From: Anaspis maculata
Taxonomy: Eukaryota; Arthropoda; Insecta; Coleoptera; Scraptiidae
Assembly: GCA_949128115.1 (NCBI GenBank)
Contig: OX421963.1
Span: 80,161,635 to 80,225,634 of the forward strand
Length of the DNA: 64,000 nucleotides
Direction: 5' to 3'
Part shown: in pieces, positions 1 to 11,020 of the stretch
How the letters are laid out: every line of letters starts with the position of its first letter
Numbering within the stretch: the first letter of the stretch is position 1
Position numbers and translations under genes: made by a program
Notes under the pieces: model-generated
Seen by the model: the letters and a program-made list of their open reading frames with translations, nothing else
The model's database searches: none
What the model was told of the DNA's origin: nothing

Positions 1-124
1 CCGTGCCCCCTAAGCATCTATCGAGTTACATCTAGTGAAGATTCAGAGAACTCTCGTTCGGTATAACCATCTTTCAGCGGTTCTTGCTTTTTGGTTCTTT
101 GGTTTTTCACGTGATATGTATATA

Positions 125-889
125 GAGTGAGGGGTAAAAGTATGGAACAAATTCATTGAAAATTCGCACTTTTCTTCTCGAAAAATCCCTCGCACAGGTC
201 GATTTTGTTTTCCAATTCAGCATATTTTAATGTAGAACTTTCATATTTGCCGCCATTTTTGTAAAAGCTGTGACGTCATCAGCCATTTTTTTGAATTGAA
301 CCTCCTTTTTTTGCATAGACAAGCACGAGGGCAGACAAGGACGAATATAGTGGCCCGCGAGATCTGCGGATCTCACCCCTATCGATCATTTCTAACGGTA
401 ATACTCAAATCAAAAGTCTACATCAACAAACCACAAAATTTGGAAGACTTGAAAGGTGAAATTCGTGAGGAATGTCTCTTGATCAGTGTAGAAGTAATGC
501 AAAATGTTATCCGAGAATTTTCGGACAGGCTTGCGTACTGCCAAGAGACCAACGGGTGGCAGTTTGATCATTTGATTCATCAAAAGGAGTTCCAAATCAA
601 TCCTTATGAAGATTTAGAATTGATTTTTTAGAGTTGAAAATTTTTAAATCAAGAAATTTGACAAATCATATACCCGAGACTATCAAATCGAATCTGCAAA
701 AAAAGGAGGGGAGTTCAATTTTAAAAATTGACTGATGACGTCAAGTTTTTACAAAAATGGCGGCAAATATGAAAATTTTACATCAAAATGTGTCGAGCTG
801 GAGAACAAAAACGACTTGTTCGAGGAATTTTTCGAGAAAAGAAATGCGAATTTTTTATTGAATTTGTCCCATACTTTTGCCCCTTACTG
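125..889. mobile_element. Tc1/mariner-type element with long inverted termini
   Basis: The left arm (about 125-317) and the right arm (about 693-889) are reverse complements over roughly 195 bp with scattered mismatches. Both contain the shared word TGACGTCATCAG or a close variant and a run reading GCCGCCATTTTTGTAAAA. The outer ends read GAGTGAGGGGTAAAAG (left) and CAGTAAGGGGCAAAAG (right, reverse complement). Each is flanked by TA at 123-124 and 890-891, the target duplication typical of Tc1/mariner elements. Between the arms only a fragment of transposase remains, so the element is internally deleted and non-autonomous. The arm divergence suggests an old insertion. Confidence 0.85.
351..631 (+). 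pseudogene. Tc1/mariner-like transposase, C-terminal fragment
   Basis: Reading from 351 gives WPARSADLTPIDHF, the region around the last catalytic acidic residue (SPDL-P-D/E type motif) in this group of insect transposases. A frameshift near 393 moves the frame. It then continues as LKSKVYINKPQNLEDLK, followed by a helix-rich tail ending near QFDHLI, which is the usual C-terminus of these proteins. The N-terminal DNA-binding region and the first two catalytic aspartates are absent. The fragment sits exactly between the two inverted arms of the surrounding element, so it is the remnant of that element's own transposase. It cannot encode an active enzyme. The family is recognised from memory of the conserved C-terminal pattern. 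Confidence 0.7.
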
Positions 890-891
890 TA

Positions 892-1797
892 TAATCCGAA
901 TGCGAGTATTTGTAATTATCCCGAAAACTTAAGATCATTATTATTATGACCAGATACCTGACCAATATCACTCGTTTTTAGCTTGGAAAGGGGGGGGGGG
1001 GCATCAGGCGGTCTTTCTCTTTAGCAGGTGATGATTTGCTAACTTTTCTTAGTCTCTCGTCAGCAATAGATCATCACCAAGAGGAATTAAGACCTTGGAC
1101 TAATCTGAGCTACAAAATTTTGCGAAGCTACTTGGAACGTATTCATTGTCGATAATGGGTAACCAACAGAGCCTTTTATGAATACCTAGTTCAAGATTGA
1201 AGAAAAAATCGACGTATATAGATCAATAACCATATGATTTTGTTATCCGTCGCCAGGCCCCGATTCTTGATTCCAGAAGTGTCTGTCCGCTTGAGATAAC
1301 CTCAATGATGATTTGAGGTAATAATGATCAATTTGCAACTAGTATACCTCACACTACATCACCTTGGATCAGGAGAGTGAAATTGTCTTTCTTCTACTTG
1401 AAAAGGCAACTATATCTTGTTGAAACCCTGGAGCGACACCTTTTTCTGAGATCTTAAAATTTAGGTCAGTAAGCCATAATTCTGACTCAAAGATGAAGTG
1501 AACAGGTAACGAAGACTTCAAAAGAGTTGTTCTCGTGTTGAACGTTCAGTCTGCCACGTCACTGGGTTTTCTACTTGCAAAGTCAATTTCTGGTCTATCA
1601 AATAGGATCTTCTTCCAAGTTGGATTCTCCGAAAGGATTTCTGGTTATCGATGGCTGATAAAAAATTGTAGATCTGGTTCAAAAAGATACTCGACAAGCC
1701 TACATGGTGCTTTTTGTAAAGAAGTCTTCGAAACAGTCAAACGCGATAAGATAAACAGTGCTCTAATTGTTATAACAAACGATGCACCTCATGTGAG
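892..1797. other. No gene recognised; poly-G run
   Basis: This AT-rich stretch shows no protein I recognise. A run of about 12 G lies at 990-1001. A short open frame at 1535-1804 (89 codons) has no family resemblance and is probably chance. Confidence 0.5.
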
Positions 1798-1825
1798 TGA
1801 CTGAGGTCTTGGTCAGTTGAAGTTC
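1798..1825 (+). repeat. Copy of dispersed GGTCTGGTCAGTTGAA motif
   Basis: The sequence TGACTGAGGTCTTGGTCAGT, followed by TGAAGTTC, matches the motif found at nine other places in the window, with one inserted T. Confidence 0.6.
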
Positions 1826-2230
1826 ATTCGTGAGAGTTCAACTAAATGTAACCTTTTCAATATCAGACTGTATCACGTCCTTTGATAGACTTCAACTTCA
1901 GCATTCCCGCACTTGGAGAATGCTGTTAGAGGTGCTTTGTTTTGGTAACTCTGCGACATAAGCGGGAGTGGCTTATTGGTAACAATGTTCAAAAAGCTAA
2001 GTTTGACGCTGGAAATGTTGCAATTGAGAGCAACTGAGAGTTGCAATTGCAAGTCAGATTTGGTCATTAATTTGAACAATTATTATTAGTCTTGGAATCT
2101 TCTGAAGGCCTTTCGGTTACCGATAACTCAACTAGGGTTCGAGAAGATATCCGATATAATTAGAAATAGCTCTTCGACAAGAGTACAGATGACTGTTATT
2201 GGTAAAAAAGTGTATCGGTAAAGTAAAGTG

Positions 2231-2450
2231 TAAGGTCGGGTCATCTGGAGTCTATCGAAGGACGTAACTCAGTTGGATAGTGGAAAAGTATTTTCGACTG
2301 GTGGGCATGCCGACTGGTATGTGAAGCTTTGGCAAAAGTACTGATGTATTTGTCAGTGGATAAGATCTGGTCAGTTGAAGTTGATTAGAGGACGTAACAT
2401 TCTGCCGGTGGAAATGTCTTCCAATTGGAATCCACCGGGCATTTTTTACG
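2231..2450 (+). repeat. Two degenerate 130-bp tandem units carrying the dispersed motif
   Basis: Unit 1 starts at 2231 (TAAGGTCGGGTCATCTGGAG) and unit 2 at 2361 (TAAGATCTGGTCAGTTGAAG). Both continue through a shared AGGACGTAAC, then a GGTGGAAA/AGTGGAAA word and a GGGCAT word. The start of each unit is a copy of the motif dispersed elsewhere in the window. Function unknown. Confidence 0.55.
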
Positions 2451-2636
2451 GTTCTTGATTCTTTATAGACCCATGTGTATCCAGGGTTTTCATCGTGCGC
2501 AGTTTTTGGTATTCCTAATTACAGAATGACAGATCCGAGGGGCAGGTCACTGTTATGGTTTCTTGTCCCTCGCCTTCGAGATGCTGAGGCTTGTGGAGGC
2601 CCGTGCAGACATCAAGGTTTGTGGTGATCCAGTTGG

Positions 2637-3035
2637 GTTCGTAGATTTGATGGAGGTTTTCGAAAAACTCAGGCGTTAGGGCCCCAAGCGAACAAGATTG
2701 TCAAGTGTGCGTGAGGAGTCTGAGGAAGCCACGGTGCTCTAGGTCAGCAAGTTGGAACTGAAACTTGAAACTGGGGCACTGGGCTTTGAGCTGGTAAGGT
2801 CAGAGCCCGACAATGGGGTTGGGTTCAAAGCGCTCACTGGAGCTCCGGACGAATGAATTTCAAATAAATGCTTGAAGAACCCGAGAAGGGGTACAAGGGC
2901 TCTAAGCTGAAAAGGTCAGGTCAGGTTGAATTCAGAAGACTTTGAAATACTCGTGCTTCAAGTGGACAAGTGGGTTCAAACTAACGCTAGAAGACTTGAA
3001 AAGAGGGCATTTGGGCGCCAAGCAATGACTGGGTT
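2637..3035 (+). repeat. Degenerate tandem array, period about 110-120 bp
   Basis: Similar cores appear near 2764, 2872 and 2993. Each begins with a CTTGAA-A word, runs through a G-rich GGGGCA/GGGTAC/GGGCAT stretch and ends in a GCTGxxAAGGTCAG-like or GCCAAGCAATGACTGG-like word. A weaker copy lies near 2660-2700. Short GTGGGTTCAAA-type words precede the third and fourth copies. Identity between units is low; the array was seen by eye only. Confidence 0.4.
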
Positions 3036-3179
3036 GATGTTTGAGGACTGAGTCACTAGAAATCTCGGTGAACGCTCGAGTATTCTCCATAATACTTGTT
3101 CGTATGTTCGTATTTGTGAAATTCCAAATTGGATTTGATGAGCTACAAGTTATTCAAGCGTTGTTGATATGCTATCGCA

Positions 3180-4330
3180 AGTAAGAAGCTATCTTGTTTG
3201 GCTGTTTTCCATCAAAACCTGGAGAGATACGGGATTTGGAGATGCGTCTGGAAGGGTTGATAAAGAGTGTGTACCTATGCGCTCGCAGCAGCTCGGATCT
3301 TTAAAAGCCATCAGGAAGGTTTTGCATCTCTATGGATCGCGTTGCAATAATCGATCACCGGCAACGCGACCAATCTTACGGGGGGTGGCTCTTCCGGGGC
3401 CGGGTGGCTGCTGGCGGTGGTGGCGCGGGTGGATGACGGCGGCGTCTCCTCCGCAGCTCCGGCGGCAGGACGGGATAAATATTAAATATTCATCATGGCC
3501 GCAACACGACGTAGCGATCACCGGCCGCATATGAATGAGGCATTAAGACGCGCGCGCGATCTTCCGAGGACACGCAGCCTCCTCCTCTAATTTATGATAA
3601 TCCCATAAAGTGTATTTTGACTGCAAAATTCAATTCGTGCCGTCTTCAACCTATTTAGGTTCTTCTCATTCGATTAATGGAGAAATTTCTCTTCGCGCGC
3701 GCGGCTAAAGCCTGTCCCAAATCCCCGTCGCACGCGGGGAGTCGATCGGGGAGATTGCGGCTGGCGGCGTCAATCAAAATTTCGCCGTCGAAATGTCAAG
3801 GTCGCAATTATCGAAAAAAGCGCGCCACGAAAAAGCGCGTGTACTCGTTAAAATCAATTCAGTTAGCTTCTGACGTATTAATTGACAATCTGGACCTTTT
3901 TTTTTCCTCTCCTCTCTCGGCAAATTGAGCCCGAAACACAAACGCTGTATGGATAAAGCGAACAGAGTGAACATAGATATGTATACTGGAAAGGAATTTA
4001 TACAACATATATACCCAATCAAGCTGAGCGTCTGCAAGCGCACGACTGCAAACGCTCTGGGCCGCTGCAAATCCACCCAACTCCAGCATTATGTAAACTC
4101 ATTCCAGGCCCCGGTAATGGTCCATTATGACTGTCTTTCCTAGGGAGATTCTCGACTCGAGACCACCTGTAGTTTGCATACACCAACCGCCATCCAGGCG
4201 TACTCTCCAATCCAACAATCCGACCCGACGGTGGCGCAGCGCGATTCTGGATGGCGATGGTATACATTTGACGAGAAACTTAGTCCGCAATTCCGCTAAC
4301 GAGTTTCGATGAAAAGCGTCGCGACGCGCC
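3180..4330. other. CpG-rich unique non-coding block 1
   Basis: This block has CGCG runs (GACGCGCGCGCGATC near 3546, GCGCGCGCGG near 3696) and words such as TTTATGATAATCCCATAAAG near 3590. Open frames overlap on several frames and both strands, up to 121 codons, with no family resemblance, as expected where stop codons are rarer by composition. No transposon is visible inside. It is probably non-coding; a regulatory role is inferred. Confidence 0.45.
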
Positions 4331-5834
4331 CATACACACGATTTCCACGATAACTATGGAACTCGTGAACCGTAATTTAGCAGTGTAGGTAGCTAGGTAA
4401 CAGTGAGAGTGTGTGTGCTTTTTCAACCAGTAATTTGCTGCTATGCTATAACTTTAAACTCGACTCTAGGTATCTTTGTTGTTTCAGTATTTAGTTTTGT
4501 TCCAACTTTTACTGAAGAGTTTACAATTGCTGTGTTTCCCAAGCTTTGTTGGCTTAGTACAAATCAGCTTTCTGTTTTTATCCTACCGTACTGTGGTAAA
4601 GTTTGTCTTAGAAGTTGGTATGAAGTTTGTGGGAGAAGTTGTACACACCTGCAACAAAAGAAATTTGTATTAGAAAAAAAGCTTACGAAAACACATGGAA
4701 AGTTTGATGTTTTTAAAGTGTAATTACATATTCAGATCTCATTTGGCTTTCAGAACAACTCCTCCGCCATTGAGGGGGATGGGTATGTTTTGGTAGCGAA
4801 ACATTCATTTGAGGTCTGGTCAGTTGAACTTGTGGAGTCTGGAGCAGAGGAAACGTTACAAATTTGACAAAGCTTGTGATTTCTGACTGTTTTGGCACAC
4901 GACACGCTATGACGATCTAGGTCACTGACAATAATAGAATTGATTACTAGTTAGTTCAAGTGGAGTATTCACTCAGGTTTTTCGATTGTCGATTCACCAC
5001 ATCAAATACAATCTAAACTTTGGTGACTGGGTTGGAGGGGCATTTGATCACCAACTCTGTCATTTCCAGATGATAATTTACGACAACTAAAGCAAATACT
5101 GTGATAATGGACGTGCTGCTATAAAAGCACTGCACATTTTGAACATCCCGCCCGTTTCAGCACATTTCATGCGGCAGTTCCCAACATATGTGTGAGGAAA
5201 ATTGTCAATATTGAAGTTCATGAATTGTTGAAATTGATATTTGCAGGTGGTATAATTGTTCCAAATGGCATTGTTGTTATGAAAACAGATAACTTTCTGC
5301 TGGAATTTGAAAGAAAAAACTCGCTACTTTTGGGATTGAAGCAAATCCGCAGAGTGCCTGTTTGCTGTTTTCGTCAACGCTGCATTCGGCCAAGTTGCGA
5401 AAAAGCGAGAAAACCGGCCAATCGTGACTTCTTTGCCGATTTTCTTGATTTTCCTCTGTAGAATGAACGGCTTAAATCGCGCAATGCAATTCTGTCGTCG
5501 TAATTTTGAGTTTTGATCAGAGAAATCTACAGATTCACTAGTTAAAGCGGTACATCAACTCAATCCGAATACACTTCAGTAAACAAAATATGGAAATTGC
5601 AGATCATTTTGTTGGGACCGAATACTACAACTTTTTGTGGGCGTCTTCAAACTTGGATTACCATAAGTTTGTTGTTTAACGCACGCCAGTACCGGCCACT
5701 GTATGCTCAAAAGTATTCGTCTGAGTGATTCATCTAGCTGAAAAATCATTTGTACGAATGATAGCTCAAGAAAATTAGTGAACAGTAGAGAAGGACGACT
5801 AGCCAGATGGGCTGAATTCATCGGGAATTTTCTA
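4331..5834. other. AT-rich spacer, no gene recognised
   Basis: The overlapping 106- and 65-codon frames near 4403-4723 and the 89-codon frame at 5192-5461 resemble nothing I know. The stretch 5560-5834 may be the upstream part of the LINE relic that follows, but I see no firm motif in it. Confidence 0.45.
4810..4831 (+). repeat. Copy of dispersed GGTCTGGTCAGTTGAA motif
   Basis: TGAGGTCTGGTCAGTTGAAC followed by TT is a near-consensus copy of the motif. The flanks are unrelated to those of other copies. Confidence 0.65.
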
Positions 5835-6178
5835 AATGAGAGTATAAGAGGAAGAAAATGATGTAGTAATAGAGGCTCTGAATGCAACATGGGAGCTTAA
5901 AAACAGTAAAGCCACAGGACGAGATAGTATCTTCGCGGAAATGAGGACCAAAACTACACAAGCTCTTGAATGACCAAACGGTACAAATACAGATGTCAAA
6001 GAAGCTGCTTGAGGAATGGAAAAATGAAACTTATCTGCCCATTTTACAAGACAATTGACCAAACGGAATAGTTTCACCATCGACCAGATATCGACCCTGG
6101 GATAATTCCAGGGTCGAGGCCAGCATAATTGCTGGCGGAGTATAAGCAATATGATAATGACACTGAAATGTTCTTCAT
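5835..6178 (+). pseudogene. LINE reverse-transcriptase relic, part 1 (interrupted by hAT element)
   Basis: A frame beginning near 5840 reads EENDVVIEALNATWELKNSK and then ATGRDSIFAEM, matching the start of LINE RT domains (ALKxLKNGKAxGxDGIxAEM). Further on, another frame gives LLEEWKNETYLPILQDN, matching the IPxxWKxxxxxPIxKKGD step. Just before the hAT insertion comes YDNDTEMFF, which fits the stretch before the catalytic FxDFxxAFD motif. Several stops and frameshifts separate these pieces, so it is dead. The clade cannot be fixed. The frame resumes on the far side of the hAT element at 7271, so the LINE was there first. Confidence 0.6.
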
Positions 6179-7270
6179 CAGGGGCGTTCCTAGGCATGGT
6201 GCCTATTGTGCAAACAACAAGGGCAGCCAATTTAGGGGCAGCAGGGGCACAAGTGCTGATGCAGAATGATGTCTGAACAATGTTTCTCAAATTGTTCAAA
6301 ATCTGTTATACATCATTATTCCCAGCATTATTTTTATAGTAAAAGTAGAAAACGGAAAAAAAATAAGAAAAAGACAAAACTTCACACTCCAGGTGTTATG
6401 ATTCATTCTTCATAATTTTAGGTTGTAGTCAGTCTATAACGTCAGCAGAGTCGAGCAAATCTATCTGAAGTGCCGCTCAAACCAAAGTAGTATAGTGTGA
6501 CACTCTGAAATTTGCCTTCTCTCAAAAATTGATAAGCCTGGATTAGGTACTTTGAACGATTTGACTTCTGTTGAGACGGTTTGATAGCCCAGTCTTGGAG
6601 TTCGACGTCAGAGGCATAAGGACAGACCTGATATCTCCGATATTTTTTGGGTGTTGTTGTAACTCCGCAATTACAGGACGATCTTCAAAGATTTATCTGA
6701 TTGGTTTTGTAGTGACAAGCTTTGATCTTCTTTCATCGATGTTCAAAGTCTATAGCTTATGTTAAAGTTGAAACCTCAAACAAGAGAAAACAAGGATGAC
6801 GATAAACTCAAAACAAACGCTCCAAGTACAGGGTTGCTTTGAAAACTGCATTGGATTTTTGTTTCAACTTGCGAATTCATGAAGAAAACTGCTGAGAGTT
6901 GCTTCATTTCATTGTTATTCTCCCTCTGCATTATTATATTTCCTGATAAGACTGCGTCTTTCCAATTTAGATGGGGATGCCCGATATTCTCGATTTTTCT
7001 GGATCCCTTTGTATACCTTATTAGGAAATAATCCCTTTTCACTTTCTCTTCCCATTCCTTTCCTAACACGACCACGTCACGTTCGTCTTTTTTTATTCAT
7101 TTCATTTCAGATAAGTTGGGGGATACTGAAATCTTGAAAAAACCGTGATCTTCTAGTGGTTCCCCTCGAACCAACCCCCCCCCCCTCCCATTTGTTCTGC
7201 ATTTTCCATCTAGATGGGCAGCAAAATTTCATCTCGCACAAGGGCAGAGGAAGCCGTAGGAACGCCCCTG
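6179..7270. mobile_element. Non-autonomous hAT-type element with perfect 8-bp target duplication
   Basis: The termini are perfect inverted repeats: CAGGGGCGTTCCTA at 6179 and TAGGAACGCCCCTG ending at 7270. They are flanked on both sides by the identical 8-bp sequence TTCTTCAT (6171-6178 and 7271-7278). An 8-bp duplication and CAGxGGCG-like ends are characteristic of hAT elements. The 1092-bp interior carries poly-C and AT-rich DNA but no recognisable transposase, so it would need an enzyme supplied from elsewhere. It is inserted into a decayed LINE RT gene. The intact duplication and termini suggest a fairly recent event. Confidence 0.9.
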
Positions 7271-7331
7271 TTCTTCATTGACAACGAACATACGCATGAT
7301 TAGATTGGGCGAAGCGATCTTGGCAAAGCCA
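7271..7331 (+). pseudogene. LINE reverse-transcriptase relic, part 2
   Basis: After the right copy of the target duplication the reading resumes as FFIDNEHTHD and then a stretch like RSDLGKAIK. This parallels FIDFKQAYDSINRxxLxxAL around the first catalytic aspartate of LINE RTs. The aspartate of F-I-D is present but the second (AFD) position is lost. The relic stops at the GC-rich foldback element starting at 7336. Confidence 0.45.
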
Positions 7332-7335
7332 TTAA

Positions 7336-7540
7336 GGTGCGTACAGACCTGAGCACTTTTTCGCGGACGAACGTCCGTGCGAACAGTGTTCGTACGCGCA
7401 CAAATGCTCAGGTCTGGACGTGTAAATACGGAATTTCAACGCGCACGAACACTGTTCGCGGCGGACATTCCGTGGAGTGGAAACAACAAACACACATTTT
7501 GTGTGCGTGCGAACGCTGTTATGTGCGTGCAAAAATTGAT
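7336..7540 (+). mobile_element. GC-rich foldback element, copy 1
   Basis: Positions 7336-7423 form a hairpin. The left end GGTGCGTACAGACCTGAGCA pairs with a right end TGCTCAGGTCTGGACGTGTA, and the interior is alternating GCG/TTCG words. TTAA immediately precedes it at 7332-7335. More of the same alternating sequence (GAACACTGTTCGCGG, GTGTGCGTGCGAACGCTGTT) continues to about 7540, perhaps a second, damaged unit. The first 37 bases are identical to the reverse complement of the right end of the element at 11021-11211. Open frames here (67-112 codons on both strands) are composition artefacts. Confidence 0.65.
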
Positions 7541-8306
7541 GCCGAATTTCAGTATTTATTTCGATTCAACTCAACTGTGAGAGGTCTGGTGTTATTGATG
7601 GGTCTTGATATTGATTCCGTTGCCTCAATGAAGATGCCCAATAGGTTCAGTGCGAGGCTCTTCTCGATATATTGAGCGCATGATAATTTTCTTAAAAAGT
7701 TCAAGACCTTACTGAAGAGAAAAAAATGAAGCTTACAAAATTAGAGAAGGCAGAGCTAAGGTCATGTGGAGTGATACTTGATACATGGCGTCATCCAGAT
7801 TTTCAACGAGTCAGTGTATGTAACAAAGGAAAGCAGAAGAACCAAAGTGGTTTCACCAATAATTGAACCTTTCGAAAAAGCCAATGGCTGTGAAGAAGAA
7901 AAAGTAACCATGAAAAAGCCATCTGCGGAAGACCGAAGAAATGGGACATGCAGAACTTAAAATTGGGTGTTCGACGCGTATGTACCTTTCTTGAAAATAT
8001 TACACGAGTGCCGTCCAAAAAACCAGCGATCCTGGAGAGGATGGAGAAGTTGTCAATGGAGAGAATGACCATCTGAAAAAGGCTATTGGAGGTAAAATGA
8101 CTGGGCATCGGAAGACACCAACGGCCCTGAAAATCTAATTTTGAACATCTCCATAGTAAACCATATGATGGGGGTGGAACGCATTGCGGTTGCGGAGCCA
8201 TGAAATGGACTTGCAAGTTAGTTATCAGGGAGTGGTTAAACTTGTCAAGAACACCCAATGGCTCAGAAAACTATGTTCCCGAAAAATTTCAAACTATTAA
8301 TTGAAA
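7541..8306. other. No gene recognised
   Basis: AT-rich DNA with lysine- and glutamate-rich short frames (for example 60 codons at 7778-7960) and a 151-codon minus-strand frame. I recognise none of them. Confidence 0.4.
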
Positions 8307-8407
8307 GACCATCTGAAGAAGAACATCAGAAACGGTATTTTGTATCCTCCTAGACCATCTGAAGAATAAGTACCTTGAGAAACAATATTTTGTGATCTCC
8401 TCATAGG
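8307..8407 (+). repeat. Pair of 46-bp tandem units
   Basis: Both units begin GACCATCTGAAGAA (8307 and 8353), continue through AAAC-TATTTTGT and end TCTCCT-AG or TCCTCCTAG. Looser relatives of GACCATCTGAA occur at 8075 (GACCATCTGAAAAAGG) and 8566 (GATCATCCGAAGAC), hinting at an older, larger array. Confidence 0.5.
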
Positions 8408-9103
8408 CCAATAATAAGTCATTGGCAATTATTTCGACAACCCAAAGACGCCAACCAACGGGTCTGTAGAAAAAAAGATAAGGTTTTTAATCACCTATTC
8501 CCAAACGGCCATGAATCGATATTATGGTTATGGAAATAGGAAATGTCATTTAAAAGTAGGTAGTTGAAGATCATCCGAAGACAAGCGGACATGACAACAA
8601 TGTTAATATTGATACGAAACTTGTTGGAGACCACGACGCGCAAATAAGACACGTACCTACACAATTATAAACGGCGGAGCAGCCGTGCATCTGAAACTTG
8701 CCAGAATATTCACGAAGCCGATCGACTTTTCCAGGGCTATTGCGAATGGATTGCTGCTTAATGCTGGAGAACACAGCAACGACATTGGGAGCGACAAGAA
8801 CCTTGGCGGCTTTTCTGAGTAAAGCTGGAATATTCTCGATTACAAGACGCTATACAGGGCGGTCCAGGTTATAGTAGCAATAATTCACCATTCGATGGTC
8901 CGTCGAAAACTAGGTCGACATGCATAATTTAATTTTGCTCCAAAACGCGTCCTGAGGAAGATAGAGCCCTTCAAAGTTCTGTTTTTAAATTTTTTTTTTC
9001 ACAATAACTCTCAAGTCATTCGAGCGATTTCAACCAAATTTGGTACAAATGCTCACGGAGTACATATTCATCACTTGACGTAGATAACTTTTGTCATAAT
9101 TGT
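8408..9103. other. No gene recognised
   Basis: A possible transposon end TACAGGGCGGTCCAGGTTA lies near 8852, but no matching partner was found. A run of T and a CAACCAAATTTGGTACAAAT word lie near 8990-9050. Confidence 0.3.
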
Positions 9104-9164
9104 CCAGTGGCGTAGATACGGAGGAATTGTTCAACTTCTCCCACCCCATTTTCTACGCCACTGG
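9104..9164. repeat. Short hairpin with hAT-like CCAGTGGCGTAGA ends
   Basis: CCAGTGGCGTAGA at 9104 is repeated inverted as TCTACGCCACTGG ending at 9164. The ends resemble hAT termini, so this is probably a heavily deleted non-autonomous copy. No convincing 8-bp target duplication is visible. Confidence 0.6.
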
Positions 9165-9499
9165 ATATTTTTGCAAAAATTATACTTTTTTCTTCAATTC
9201 CTTGTTCAATTTAGAAGAAAAAGTGACTTCTGTAAAATGTTCAATAGAGGCTTCATTTCCGAAATATTTGGGTTTGAAACTTTGGAAAATGCCTCGAAAT
9301 CGCGACTTTCAAATGCCTAAAAATTAAAATCCAAGAAAACTCATGATTCCTCAACTGGAATAAGTTTTCTATGTCGTTTAAGTTGTATGATGTGAGATTA
9401 ACTTATGCCCCAGTTCCCTCCAAAGTTTATATATGAAAGATTCTCTCACAGACTCAAAAATTATGGTAATAATCTTTTTTTTTGCCTCTTGCGTATTTT

Positions 9500-9640
9500 C
9501 ATGGGACTCATGTTCAGTGTTCCTTGCGAAAGAGCCTTCACCTTCACCTTCCTTCACAACATAATACCTGAGAGAAGGACCGACACAATAACATCCAATA
9601 ACATTATTTGCTTGATCTGGTGCAGAGCCGCCCATTTCTT
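9500..9640 (+). pseudogene. hAT transposase C-terminal dimerisation fragment
   Basis: In the frame containing 9405-9689 the reading FSVPCERAFTFTF, then HNIIPERR, then TSNNIICLIW matches the conserved end of hAT transposases. There a SAPCERAFSxAG-like segment is followed by IIxxxRxxLxxxNxxxLxFL. Only about 45 codons are recognisable; the catalytic core and zinc finger are missing. The upstream frame does not align with anything I know. It lies between two hAT-like termini (9104 hairpin; 6179-7270 element) but cannot be assigned to either. Confidence 0.45.
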
Positions 9641-11018
9641 CGTGAACAATTTGATTACAGCGTCAGTACTCATTTGCGGCACCGAATGAAGACTTTTTAC
9701 TTACATTTTTGTACTCAAGAATCTTTTTTTTATATAATAATATAACTAATCTATCGAAGCTATGTGATGTATGAGGCCTAATATTTGCAAACCATCCTTA
9801 GTAGGGCATGTATCGCATGGTGTTTTTGATTGAAAGTTGCATTGTCCTATTTCGAAACAATTTCACGTAACCTCATTTGTTCTAAAATTCAAATACACCA
9901 CATTGTCTAACACTGCACAGAGGCAATTCAAGCAGATCAAAATAGTTTCAGTAACGAGTAATGACCAAAATTTGTGCTTGACCGGAAATTTGTGGCGCTT
10001 AGCTTGTACAATGAAATACCATCGATGACCTTTTGGTTCAATTTTAGTGTTGAAATTTTTCAGGACTCTGCCAAGTCCATTTGACAAAGAGTCAGCCTTG
10101 ATACTTATGATAATGATTCAGCAGTCAAGTTCCAATAATTATGTCTCCACTGCATAAATATGTATTTAAAAGAAATTTAGGAAAGCAAAATGGAACGCAA
10201 AAACACAAAATATTGATAACACTAATAATGACACAAGAAAATACAAAAGAGCCTGAGGGACAATGGACGTTTCAACTCTGTAGGCAATAACACTTTGGGC
10301 ATTGGGAAAAAATTGCTCATCATTCTAACTTTGGCGGAAGGATTAATTCTTTATTGTAGAATTATTTAACATGAAGACATACGCCACCGCAGCAATCTTT
10401 GGATCAGAGAACCACTGCTCACTTATTCCACCATTTATTCTATTCTTCAGAAAACGTGTTGGCATCTTTAGGTGTAAACTACTCTGAATATTGATCCAAG
10501 AAACAAGGAATATTTCAAAACCTAAAATTACGCATCCGAGATCTACCTTTGAAAATCAGTACCTTCCAGAGGACACACCAAATTGGCATTTTCTTTGAGG
10601 ATAAAACTTTTTCAATGTCTTTTTCAAATATAACGTCGCATATATACCCTTCTATTTTGAAAATTTAACATAGTCCATCGCTGGTCGAAGATTTCGCGTC
10701 TTTTTCATTTTTTGGCTGTGCAATTCTTTGATTTCCAATTTTTGTGGGGCCACCTATTAACGTGAACCTGAAAATATTCTCAACGTGAGCACCGCAGAAC
10801 TTGGCTCTAAGCGCCAGCGAAAAAAATTTCTGATATTGCTTTTAGTTGTTGAGATTCAACAAGTTTAGTTCAAATTCACGGGATTTCGTGATATTTTCTA
10901 GAAGAACATGAAAACGGTAATTCCAACGGAAATCCGTAAGGTGAGTGAAAGATAAGAAGATGGTACAAGCCTATTTTGAATACCTATCGAATGAGTATGT
11001 TTTGGGTTTCCTAGTCCA
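9641..11018. other. AT-rich spacer, no gene recognised
   Basis: No motif, long frame or clear repeat is visible apart from short A/T runs. The 63-94 codon frames on both strands overlap one another and look like chance. Confidence 0.4.
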
Positions 11019-11020
11019 TC

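Noticed and set aside
7337..7675. Arg/Thr-rich 112-codon frame at the GC-rich foldback element
   Set aside because: Frames exist on both strands of the alternating GTGCG sequence; this is a composition artefact.
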